This document shows positions 7,917 through 14,622 of a DNA stretch of 64,000 nucleotides, piece by piece. Positions within the stretch are counted from its first letter, which is position 1. The number at the start of each line of letters is the position of its first letter. The position numbers and the translations under genes are program-made. Origin of the DNA: Allokutzneria multivorans (GTDB lineage Bacteria; Actinomycetota; Actinomycetes; Mycobacteriales; Pseudonocardiaceae); contig NZ_BAABAL010000018.1 of NCBI RefSeq assembly GCF_039537405.1, forward strand, positions 496,001 through 560,000, given 5' to 3'. The notes beneath the pieces are model-generated. The model searched no databases. It worked only from the letters and a program-made list of their open reading frames with translations, and was not told where the DNA came from.

Positions 7917-9494
7917 CTAGCCCGCGGTGGAGCCCTCCTCGGCGAGGCGCTGGGCGGCGCTCTGCGTCTTGAGCGGGATCTGCTTGATGAACAGCGTGGT
8001 CACCAGCGCGAGCACGGCCAGCGGCACGCCGATCAGGAACAGCTCGCTGGTGGCGATCCCGTAGGCGTCACGCACCACGGCCACGACCGGCTCGGGCAGC
8101 AGCGCCAGGTTCGGCACCGCACCGTGCGACTCGCCGACCGGGACCACCACGCCCGCGGCGGCGAGGCCCTCGGCGGTGAGGGTGCCGACGCGGCTGGCCA
8201 GCACCGCGCCGAGCACGCTGACGCCGATCGAGCCGCCGAGGCTGCGGAAGAAGGAGATCGACGAGGTCGCCGCGCCGAGGTCCTTGGGCGGGACGTCGTT
8301 CTGCGCCACCAGGACCAGGTTCTGCATGAGCAGGCCGACGCCGAGGCCCAGCACCGCCATGTAGCAGCCCAGGAGCACCACGGAGGTGGTGGCGCTGATC
8401 GTGCCGAGCAGGGCGAGCCCGGCGCTGAGCAGCACGCCGCCGATCAGCAGGTGCGACTTCCACTTGCCGGTGCGGCTGATCAGCTGCCCGGACACGGTGG
8501 AGGAGATCAGCATCGCGAAGATCATCGGCAGGCTCAGCAGCCCGGCCTGCGTCGGCGACTTGCCCAGCGAGAGCTGGAAGTACTGGGACAGGAACACCGT
8601 TCCACCGAACATCGCGACACCGACGAGGAAGCTGGCGATGATCGACAGCGTCACCGTGCGGTTGCGGAACAGGCTCAGCGGCAGCACCGGCTCGGACACG
8701 CGGGACTCCACGACCAGCGCCGCGACGAGGATCAGCACACCGCCGCCGACGAGCAGCGCGGTCCACCCCGAGCCCCACGGGAACTGGTTGCCCGCCAACG
8801 AGGACCACACCAGCAGCGTGGAGACGCCGGTCATCAGCAGCGCGGCGCCGAGGTAGTCGACCTTCACGTCCTTGCGCGTCGTCGGCAGGGTCAGCGTGCG
8901 CTGGAGCAGCACGATCGCGGCGGCGGTCAGCGGGACGCCGATGAAGAAGCACCAGCGCCAGCCCAGCCACGGGGTGTCCACGAGCACGCCGCCGATCAGC
9001 GGACCGGCGACGGTGCCGACCGCGAAGACCGCGCCGAGGACGCCGGAGTAGCGGCCCAGCTCCCTCGGGGACACGATCGTGGCCAGGATGACCGGGGCCA
9101 GCGCGGTGAGCCCGCCCGCTCCGATGCCCTGCACCACACGGCTGACCAGCAGCACGTCGATGCCCTGGGACAGGCCCGCGACCACCGAGCCGATGAGGAA
9201 CGACCCGAGCGAGAGCTGGACCAGCAGTTTCTTGCTGTAGAGGTCGGAGAGCTTGCCCCACAGCGGGACCGTCGCGGTCATCGCCAGCAGCTCGGTGGTG
9301 ACCACCCAGGTGTAGGCCGACTGCGAGCCGCCGAGGTCGGAGATGATCCTCGGCAGCGCGTTGGCCACCACCGTGGAGGCCAGGATGGACACGAACATGC
9401 CCATCATCAGCCCGGACAGTGCTTGCAGGACCACGCGTCTGCTCGGGTCCTGGTGCTGCCGCGCCTCCGTGGGAGCGGCGGTCGTGCTCGTCAT
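7917..9494 (-). CDS. DHA2-family (EmrB/QacA-type) 14-TM drug exporter
   Basis: A 525-residue major-facilitator transporter with about 14 hydrophobic helices. It carries the helix-4/5 signature RVVQGIGAGGLTALAPVIL and, after helix 2, the antiport-type motif PLWGKLSDLYSKK. The start at ATG 9494 overlaps the stop of the tetR gene (ATGA); a much longer frame running upstream is just the tetR gene read in another frame. The protein should export drugs or metabolites by proton antiport. Repression by the co-transcribed TetR protein is likely, through the tandem operators at 10169-10200. Confidence 0.92.
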   Translation of the reverse strand: MTSTTAAPTEARQHQDPSRRVVLQALSGLMMGMFVSILASTVVANALPRIISDLGGSQSAYTWVVTTELLAMTATVPLWGKLSDLYSKKLLVQLSLGSFLIGSVVAGLSQGIDVLLVSRVVQGIGAGGLTALAPVILATIVSPRELGRYSGVLGAVFAVGTVAGPLIGGVLVDTPWLGWRWCFFIGVPLTAAAIVLLQRTLTLPTTRKDVKVDYLGAALLMTGVSTLLVWSSLAGNQFPWGSGWTALLVGGGVLILVAALVVESRVSEPVLPLSLFRNRTVTLSIIASFLVGVAMFGGTVFLSQYFQLSLGKSPTQAGLLSLPMIFAMLISSTVSGQLISRTGKWKSHLLIGGVLLSAGLALLGTISATTSVVLLGCYMAVLGLGVGLLMQNLVLVAQNDVPPKDLGAATSSISFFRSLGGSIGVSVLGAVLASRVGTLTAEGLAAAGVVVPVGESHGAVPNLALLPEPVVAVVRDAYGIATSELFLIGVPLAVLALVTTLFIKQIPLKTQSAAQRLAEEGSTAG

Positions 9495-10147
9495 GAGTTT
9501 CCCCTCGTGGTGGTGGCGGCAGGGACGGGCAGCCCGGCGGCGAGCGCGTCGAAGGAGGCGCGGATCAGCTCGGCGACCGGCCGTCGTCCGCCCTCGTGGG
9601 CCCAGAGCTTGATCGCGGCCTTCATCGCGGCACCGATCACGCCGTGCAGCAGCGCGGGGTACAGGTCGGCGTCGGCGTCCATGCCGACCCGCCGCGCGAT
9701 CGTCTCGATCATCAGCCGCTCCCCGCTGAGCTGGCCGGTGACGATGCGCGCGGCCAGCGCCGGGTGCTCGTCGACGATGGCGAAGCGGGCCAGCCACTCC
9801 TCGCGGTTCTCGTCGATCAGCGCCACGTCCTCGGTGATCATCACCAGGACGGCCTCCATCGGCCCCAGCTCCGGCGGTGCCTCCAGCAGCCGCCGCGCGG
9901 ACTGCTCGGCGCGCTGCTCGGACTCCGGGTAGGCGATGAGGACCGCGTCCTCCTTGGTGGCGAAGTAGTTGAAGAACGTCCTGGGCGAGACCCCGGCCTC
10001 GGCGCTGATGTCCTCGGCGGTGACGTTCTCCAGCCCGCGCTCGCCGACCAGCCGCAGCGCGGCCATGGTCAGCGCGCGGTGCGTCTCCAGCTTCTTGCGG
10101 GCGCGCAGACCCAGGGCCTGCGCGGGGACGTGGTCGGTCGACGGCAT
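9491..10147 (-). CDS. TetR-family repressor of the adjacent exporter
   Basis: A 218-residue protein with an N-terminal TetR helix-turn-helix (residues 18-70: ALTMAALRLVGERGLENVT, then AEAGVSPRTFFNYFATKED) and an all-helical ligand domain. It is the first gene of a two-gene unit, its stop overlapping the exporter start by 4 bp. The leader holds two identical 15-bp partly palindromic units, 17 bp apart, that are the obvious operator. The C-terminal domain gives no clue to the inducer. Confidence 0.92.
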   Translation of the reverse strand: MPSTDHVPAQALGLRARKKLETHRALTMAALRLVGERGLENVTAEDISAEAGVSPRTFFNYFATKEDAVLIAYPESEQRAEQSARRLLEAPPELGPMEAVLVMITEDVALIDENREEWLARFAIVDEHPALAARIVTGQLSGERLMIETIARRVGMDADADLYPALLHGVIGAAMKAAIKLWAHEGGRRPVAELIRASFDALAAGLPVPAATTTRGNS

Positions 10148-10168
10148 GCGCCCACGCTAGCAAAAATC

Positions 10169-10200
10169 TTGCAGTCTCTGCACAGTTGCAGTCTCTGCAC
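10169..10200. promoter_or_regulatory. Tandem TetR operators
   Basis: TTGCAGTCTCTGCAC occurs twice without mismatch, at 10169-10183 and 10186-10200. Each holds the palindrome GCAG-tct-CTGC. The pair begins 22 bp upstream of the tetR start at 10147 and so overlaps the likely promoter. Binding of two TetR dimers one above the other is the expected arrangement. Confidence 0.75.
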
Positions 10201-10234
10201 GTTCTGTGAGGCCGCGCACAGGGCCCAGACATGA

Positions 10235-10274
10235 CGAAAGGGCACCACCGCGCGGCCCGCGGTGGTGCCCTTCG
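10235..10274 (-). terminator. Terminator downstream of lsr2
   Basis: A 17-bp arm at 10258-10274 (CGCGGTGGTGCCCTTCG) pairs with 10235-10252 apart from one extra A, leaving a short GC-rich loop. It lies about 50 bp after the lsr2 stop and 88 bp before the tetR start, so it isolates lsr2 from the exporter unit. Confidence 0.8.
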
Positions 10275-10298
10275 TGAGGGAACTCTGGTCGTTCCCCT

Positions 10299-10343
10299 AG
10301 TTCTGGGAGGCCCAGTTCTGGGAGGCCCTAGTTCTTGGAGGCC
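10299..10343. repeat. Triplicated 3' end of lsr2
   Basis: Three near-identical 14-bp units, AGTTCTGGGAGGCC (10299-10312, 10314-10327) and AGTTCTTGGAGGCC (10330-10343), are spaced 15 and 16 bp apart. The last lies inside lsr2, coding for the A-S-K-N end and the stop; the other two lie just after the stop. This looks like replication slippage of the gene's final codons. Confidence 0.85.
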
Positions 10344-10672
10344 TCGTAGGCCTGGATGACGTTGCTCGGAATGCGACCCCGGTCGGAGACCTCGTGCCCG
10401 TTCGCCTTGGCCCAGTCGCGGATCGCGCGGGTCTCGTCCTTGCTGCGGGTGGAACCGACCTTGCCGGGGGCGGTGCCCCGCTTCGCCCGGCCGCCGACCC
10501 GGCGCGCGGCGTCGACGTACTGCGCGAAGGTGTCCCGCAGCTTCGCCGAGTTCTCGTCGTTGAGGTCGATCTCGTAAGCGACGCCGTCAATAGCGAACTC
10601 GACGCGCGAGATGTCCTCGCTACTGGTTCCGTCCAGGTCATCAATGAGCTGGACGATGGTCAGCTGAGCCAT
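10328..10672 (-). CDS. lsr2: Lsr2 nucleoid-associated protein
   Basis: A 114-residue protein matching Lsr2, the actinobacterial xenogeneic silencer that binds AT-rich DNA and bridges it. The N-terminal dimerisation domain (MAQLTIVQLIDDLDG, then VEFAIDGVAYEIDLN) is typical. The C-terminal DNA-binding domain has IRDWAKANGHEVSDRGRIP with the AT-hook-like R-G-R at residues 98-100. The start at ATG 10672 is chosen from family alignment; the frame continues upstream without family similarity. Full length, no defect seen. It may silence the AT-rich patches in this window. Confidence 0.96.
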   Translation of the reverse strand: MAQLTIVQLIDDLDGTSSEDISRVEFAIDGVAYEIDLNDENSAKLRDTFAQYVDAARRVGGRAKRGTAPGKVGSTRSKDETRAIRDWAKANGHEVSDRGRIPSNVIQAYEASKN

Positions 10673-10717
10673 GTTGTACCCCCATGAAGGTGTGGTCAGG
10701 TCGGGTTTGGCCGGTTT

Positions 10718-10739
10718 TGTCGCCCCGTTGGGCGCGACA
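10718..10739 (-). promoter_or_regulatory. Leader hairpin upstream of lsr2
   Basis: TGTCGCCCC and GGGCGCGACA form an imperfect hairpin around GTT, 46 bp upstream of the lsr2 start and just downstream of an AT-rich patch (TAGCAAATAA, 10741-10750) that may be the promoter. It could be an operator or a transcript leader structure; nothing more can be said. Confidence 0.35.
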
Positions 10740-10965
10740 GTAGCAAATAACCCGCAGGGGGTTCGACATAGCCCGTCCCACTTTTGCGTCGCGCGCAACG
10801 GTCACATTCACCGTTGACGAGCCCCCGGGCGGGCTCAACCCCGTGGTCACGACGCTGGCAAGCCCCCGTCGTCGGCTCTGGTCGAAATGTGGAGGAAATC
10901 CCTCAAACGATTAGTCCGGCGGGCGTGGCGCGGGGCGACCAGGGCTCACGTTATGGCACCTTGTC

Positions 10966-10992
10966 GCGATTGCGGACCGGGTCCGCAATCGC
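10966..10992 (-). terminator. Terminator of the secreted hydrolase gene
   Basis: Perfect 12-bp arms GCGATTGCGGAC and GTCCGCAATCGC around CGG lie 20 bp beyond the stop at 11012. A further outer pair, GTTATG at 10950 and CATAAC near 11003, extends the structure. The rest of 10673-10965 has no convincing gene and contains only the lsr2 leader. Confidence 0.75.
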
Positions 10993-11011
10993 AACAGCGC
11001 GGCATAACGGC

Positions 11012-11968
11012 TCAGCCGAAGAACCTGCGCAGTTCGTCCACGACGGTGCGCGGCTGTTCCTCGGCGAGGTAGTGCCCGCTGCCCGCCACCGTGACCACCC
11101 GGAAGTTCGTCGCCTGTTTCGGCAGCACCGGGCTAAGGCCGTCGTACTCCAGGCTGTCATTGGTCAGCCCGAGCAGCGGGATCGTCACCCTCGCGTAGTT
11201 CTTCGCATCCGCGATGTCCTGGTTGAACGTCTGGTACCAGCCGTTTCCGCCGCGAATCGCATCCGCGGAGTCGTAGGCCCGCGCGAACACCCGACGAGCC
11301 TTCTCGTCCACGCTCGCCTGGTCCTTGAGCATTCTTCCGAGCATCCAGTCCAACATCACCCGTGAACGCCCGGCCACCAGTTGTTCCGGCAACCCCCGCA
11401 CCTGGTTGAACGCGAACCACCACAGGTGCGGCGAGCCGCCCGGATCCGGCAGCAGGGTCAGGCGTTGCAGGCTCTCGTCCGGGTGCGGCACGTCCAGCAG
11501 CGCGAGCCTGCGCACGTCCGCCGGGTGGTTCGCGGCGACGCTGTGCGCCACCATCGCGCCGATGTCGTGGCCGGTGAGGTTGACCTGGCCGAGCCCGAGC
11601 TTCGCGATCAGCCCGTGGATGTCGGCGGCCATCGTCTTCTTGTCGTAGCCCGAGTCCGGCTTGGCCGAGCCACCCATCCCGCGCAGGTCGACCGCGATCA
11701 CGCGGTAGTTCTTCGCGAGCTCGGGCATCACCTTGCGGTACTGCCACCACGTCTGCGGCCACCCGGGCAGCAGGACCAGCGGCTCGCCCCGGCCTCCGGC
11801 GACGTAGTGCAGCCGCGTGCCGTTGACCTCCGCGTGCGCGCTGCGGAAATCTCCCGGCAGCGAGCGCGCGAGCGCCGCGTCGGAGAGCCCGTCGACAGGT
11901 GCGGCCCCCGTGGCGGCCAGCAGCGCGAGCACGAGGACACCCGCCTTGAGCCGTAAGGACAAACGCAT
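11012..11968 (-). CDS. Secreted alpha/beta hydrolase, epoxide-hydrolase-like
   Basis: A 318-residue protein starting at ATG 11968 behind AAAAGGAGT. Residues 1-27 form a Sec signal (LKAGVLVLALLAATGAAPVDG). The fold then shows the oxyanion loop LLPGWPQTWWQYRKV, the RGMGGS turn, and the nucleophile Asp135 in LTGHDIGAMVAHSV, where epoxide hydrolases and dehalogenases have Asp rather than Ser. The catalytic His is in AGSGHYLAEEQP near the C-terminus. Its promoter carries a 16-bp operator matching the palindrome before the divergent-side tetR (12039-12617), so TetR control is likely. Confidence 0.88.
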   Translation of the reverse strand: MRLSLRLKAGVLVLALLAATGAAPVDGLSDAALARSLPGDFRSAHAEVNGTRLHYVAGGRGEPLVLLPGWPQTWWQYRKVMPELAKNYRVIAVDLRGMGGSAKPDSGYDKKTMAADIHGLIAKLGLGQVNLTGHDIGAMVAHSVAANHPADVRRLALLDVPHPDESLQRLTLLPDPGGSPHLWWFAFNQVRGLPEQLVAGRSRVMLDWMLGRMLKDQASVDEKARRVFARAYDSADAIRGGNGWYQTFNQDIADAKNYARVTIPLLGLTNDSLEYDGLSPVLPKQATNFRVVTVAGSGHYLAEEQPRTVVDELRRFFG

Positions 11969-11983
11969 ACCCGACTCCTTTTC

Positions 11984-11999
11984 TAGATCGATCGTTCCA
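11984..11999. promoter_or_regulatory. TetR operator at hydrolase promoter
   Basis: TAGATCGATCGTTCCA lies 16 bp upstream of the hydrolase start. It matches 14 of 16 positions of the reverse complement of the palindrome at 12638-12653 (TGGACCGATCGTTCCA), so one regulator probably binds both. Confidence 0.7.
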
Positions 12000-12038
12000 A
12001 TAAAAGGGCAGCACAACACCGCCCTGAGGCGGGGAGGT

Positions 12039-12617
12039 TCAGCCGAGCACCACGAACGCCTGCTCCAGCGCGTCGGTCAGCCGCCGGTCGTGGCCGGTCC
12101 TGGCGATCACCTGAAGGCCTTGCAGGAAGGTCACCAGGAACCGGGCGATCGCACGCGGATCGCGGTCCTCAGCCAGCTCGCCCTGGTTCTGCGCGCGGAT
12201 CAGCGCGCCGGTCAGCGCCGTCTCCACCGCGTCGTGACTGGCGTCGACACGGCGCGCGGCCCGCTGGTCGTGGGGCAGGCACTCCACCGCGGTGTTGGTG
12301 ACCATGCAGCCCTTGCGCTCCTCGTCGGCGAGCGCGGACTCCGCGAAGGAGCGCATCACCTCGCGGACCGCGGGCAGGGCGGGCCCCGGCTTGGACAACG
12401 CCGCGAGCGCGTTGCCGTCCATGCTCTCGCAGTAGCGGTCCAGCGCGCTCAGGTACAGCTCGTGCTTGCTGCCGAACGTGGCGTAGATGCTGGCCCTGCC
12501 GATGCCGAGGTGGTCGACCAGGTCCTGCATCGAGGTCGCCTCGTACCCGCGCCGCCAGAACAGCTCCATCGCCGCGCGCAGCGCCACGTCGGGGTCGAAC
12601 TCCTTGGTCCTGCCCAT
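12039..12617 (-). CDS. TetR-family repressor controlling hydrolase and itself
   Basis: A 192-residue protein beginning MGRTKEFDPDVALRAAMELF at ATG 12617. Its helix-turn-helix (MQDLVDHLGIGRASIYATF) belongs to the AcrR/YxaF-like group, and the C-terminal domain is helical with a CMVTNTAVE segment typical of that group. A near-perfect palindrome 21 bp upstream of its start and a related site at the hydrolase promoter argue for autoregulation plus control of 11012-11968. The longer frame upstream (to 12809) runs through tandem repeats and is not coding. Confidence 0.92.
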   Translation of the reverse strand: MGRTKEFDPDVALRAAMELFWRRGYEATSMQDLVDHLGIGRASIYATFGSKHELYLSALDRYCESMDGNALAALSKPGPALPAVREVMRSFAESALADEERKGCMVTNTAVECLPHDQRAARRVDASHDAVETALTGALIRAQNQGELAEDRDPRAIARFLVTFLQGLQVIARTGHDRRLTDALEQAFVVLG

Positions 12618-12637
12618 GCCGCAGACCGTAGCAACTC

Positions 12638-12653
12638 TGGAACGATCGGTCCA
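12638..12653. promoter_or_regulatory. TetR autoregulatory palindrome
   Basis: TGGAACGATCGGTCCA is a 16-bp palindrome with one mismatched pair, centred about 28 bp upstream of the tetR start at 12617. Confidence 0.75.
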
Positions 12654-12687
12654 GTAACCCCGATCTCGCCCCGCACCCGCCGCCCCC

Positions 12688-12854
12688 AACGCCCCGTTCA
12701 GTGCGCTCAACGCACCAAACGACCCGTTCAGTGCGTTGAGGGACCTGAACGACCCGTTCAGTGCGCTCAAGTACCTGAAAGGGCCGTTCGGGGAGTTCAA
12801 GTACCTCAACGGGTCATTCAGGGAGTTGAGGTACCCGAAGGGGTCGTTCGGGGC
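12688..12854. repeat. 30-bp tandem repeat, about 5.5 copies
   Basis: Units begin at 12688, 12718, 12748, 12778 and 12808, with a partial at 12838. The core is AACGACCCGTTCAGTGCG followed by a variable CTCAAGTACCTG-like half. Copies 2 and 3 are nearly identical; later copies drift. The period is a multiple of three, so open frames run through it (giving N-G-S-F-type peptides), but no start signal or domain supports a gene. Confidence 0.85.
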
Positions 12855-12974
12855 ACGCGGACGGAGCAGGCGCAGGGGACGGGGAGGTTGCTGTCAGGAG
12901 CGGGGGGCAGGGGCGAGGTTGGGGCTGGGGGAAAGGGGAAGCGCTGGGCGCCGGGCATGGGTGGGCGAGGCGGC

Positions 12975-13113
12975 GGGTTTGTGGGTCTTCAAGACCACCC
13001 AACCCCCACCCCTGCCGTCTTCAACTACCGCAAACCCCGCAGGACCGAAGGGTTTGAGGCGATTAGCGATGATCAACAGCGGGGTTTGCCGGTCTTGAAG
13101 ACATCCCAACCCT
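12975..13113. repeat. Core copy of the MITE family, reverse orientation, no terminal repeats
   Basis: The reverse complement carries in order GTCTTCAAGACCGGCAAACC, GATCATCGCTAA, a GTTGAAGACGGCAGGGG segment and GGTCTTGAAGACC, the same order as inside the elements at 27873-28088 and 32947-33164. The outer GGGCCTGTCC termini are absent. It sits between tetR (12617) and the stop at 13163. With the 30-bp array it accounts for most of the 545-bp gap 12618-13162. Confidence 0.7.
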
Positions 13114-13162
13114 GGCGACACCGCGCCGGGGACGCAGAGCGCAACCGCTCTCAGGACAGGCC

Positions 13163-13576
13163 TCAGACGGCGTGGGGGTCGGGGGCGCGGTGGCGGGAGC
13201 GGCCGGAGGGGCGAGTGAACTGCTCGGGGATGGCGTCCTGCCACAGGGCGTTGAAGGCGTTGCGCGAGCGTTTGGCCTGGCGGTACTCGTGCACGCTGGC
13301 GAGCAGCTCGACGAAGCGGTCGTGGGCGACCTGCGGGTCGAAGCCGTCGGCGGCGAGTGCGACGCGGGCGGCGCGCAGGGCGGTGACCACGGGGGCGGAG
13401 CGCTCGTCGAGGGTGACGGAGAGTCGCGACTCGGTCTGGGTCGCGACCGCGCCGAACTCGACCGCGATCAGGGCGGCGGCCGCGAAGGGGAGGGGTTCGG
13501 ACGGCAGGCGTTCCAGCCCGGTCAGCGCCCGTTCAACCGCCTCCATCAGAGCCTGAAGTGCGTCGTTCGTTACCAC
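13163..13576 (-). CDS. Conserved-looking hypothetical protein
   Basis: A protein of about 137 residues if read from GTG 13576 (VVTNDALQALMEAVERAL); ATG 13615 would add 13 Arg-rich residues. It is mainly helical, without signal or membrane segment, and ends in a basic tail (RPSGRSRHRAPDPHAV). I do not recognise a domain. It follows the hotdog thioesterase gene on the same strand after 115 bp. Confidence 0.5.
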   Translation of the reverse strand: MVTNDALQALMEAVERALTGLERLPSEPLPFAAAALIAVEFGAVATQTESRLSVTLDERSAPVVTALRAARVALAADGFDPQVAHDRFVELLASVHEYRQAKRSRNAFNALWQDAIPEQFTRPSGRSRHRAPDPHAV

Positions 13577-13691
13577 CCCGGGGACCCTAGATGGGTGGCG
13601 GCGCGCGACGCGCACCGCCGCGCGATCATCACCCTTCCCGGTGGAGCCGCCACCGGATCATGGGTACCGCCGCCCGAGTGATCACGGAAAG

Positions 13692-14108
13692 TCACGAAAG
13701 GCGGGCGATGGTGCCCTGGGCGACGGCGCAGAGCGTCTCGACGCCGTCGGAGTCCACAGTGGACAGATCGCAGCGGCAGGCCACGCGGGTGCGGCCGGCC
13801 CGGACCACGGTGGCGTGGGCTCGGAGCACCGCGCCGTCGGCGGGGCGGAGGTAGTCGATGGTGAACCCAGCGGTGATCAGCCCGGCCCCGGCGACGGTGC
13901 CCGCCGCGAAGGTCAGCGCGTTGTCGGCGGCGTAGCCGAGCACGCCGCCGTGCAGGACGCCGTACTGCTGGCGCAGCTCGTCGCGGACGTCGAGCTCCAG
14001 GGTCGCCGCGCCGCCGCCGAAGGCGGTGAGCCGGGCGCCGAGCAGCGCGCTGAACGGCTGGGCCGCCAGGACCTCGCGCGCGGTCTCCAGATCGGGGATG
14101 TCGGGCAC
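13692..14108 (-). CDS. PaaI-type hotdog thioesterase
   Basis: A 138-residue single hotdog domain with the PaaI signature QQYGVLHGGVLGYAADNALTFAA (the conserved H-G-G on the central helix) and the strand pattern GFTIDYLRPADG. It should hydrolyse aryl- or acyl-CoA thioesters in the cytosol. It is divergent from a MarR gene, and the MarR-type palindrome lies 8 bp upstream of its start, so MarR repression of this gene is likely. Confidence 0.88.
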   Translation of the reverse strand: MPDIPDLETAREVLAAQPFSALLGARLTAFGGGAATLELDVRDELRQQYGVLHGGVLGYAADNALTFAAGTVAGAGLITAGFTIDYLRPADGAVLRAHATVVRAGRTRVACRCDLSTVDSDGVETLCAVAQGTIARLS

Positions 14109-14115
14109 CGCTCAC

Positions 14116-14137
14116 CTCACTTCGCTAGTGAAGTGAG
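14116..14137. promoter_or_regulatory. MarR-type palindromic operator
   Basis: CTCACTTC-gctagt-GAAGTGAG, 8-bp perfect arms, lies in the 65-bp divergent gap between the thioesterase (start 14108) and marR (start 14174). The extended middle CTTCGCTAGTGAAG resembles typical MarR sites. Confidence 0.8.
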
Positions 14138-14173
14138 CATCGCCAGTGCCGCCCGGTCTGTCAAGATCGACGC

Positions 14174-14599
14174 ATGTCCGAGCCCGATCAGCGCCTGTTC
14201 TTCCTGCTCCAGCGGGCGGCGCACCAGCTGCGCACGGTGGCCGACCGGCGGTGCGCCGCGGCGGCCGGGATCACCACGGCGCAGCTCGGCGCGCTGTTCG
14301 CGGTGCGCGAGCGGCCGGGGCTCACCCAGCGGGAGCTCGCGGCGACGCTCGGGCTGCGCGAGCCGGGAGTCACCGCGCTGGTCGGCAGGCTCGTCGCGGC
14401 CGGGCTCGTCAGCAAGGCGCCGCACCCGCGCGAGCACCGCGCCTTCGTGCTGGAGTTGACCGAGGACGGGGCCGCCGCGCTCGGTGCCGCGCGGCCGGAG
14501 ATCGAGCGCTTCAACGCCGAGATGCGCGAGCTGCTCGGCGAGGACGGGTTCCTCCGCACGGCCGCCGCCCTTGATCGACTCGCCCGCTGGCAGCCCTGA
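14174..14599 (+). CDS. MarR-family transcriptional regulator
   Basis: A 141-residue winged-helix protein. Helices RLFFLLQRAAHQLRTVADR and TTAQLGALFAVRER are followed by the recognition segment QRELAATLGLREPGVTALVGRL and the wing GLVSKAPHPREHRAFVLELTEDG. It is divergent from the PaaI thioesterase with a shared palindromic site, so it probably represses both. MarR proteins respond to phenolic or acyl ligands, consistent with a CoA-thioesterase target. Confidence 0.92.
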   Translation: MSEPDQRLFFLLQRAAHQLRTVADRRCAAAAGITTAQLGALFAVRERPGLTQRELAATLGLREPGVTALVGRLVAAGLVSKAPHPREHRAFVLELTEDGAAALGAARPEIERFNAEMRELLGEDGFLRTAAALDRLARWQP

Positions 14600-14622
14600 G
14601 CGACCCGGCTACGGTGGGGTGC

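Noticed and set aside
7917..10232. A single 771-codon frame joining the TetR region to the exporter
   Set aside because: The first 240 residues are the tetR gene read in the wrong frame. The exporter starts at ATG 9494, overlapping the tetR stop by 4 bp.
12688..12854. CRISPR array
   Set aside because: Units are contiguous and drift along their whole length with no unique spacers, and there are no cas genes. It is a minisatellite.
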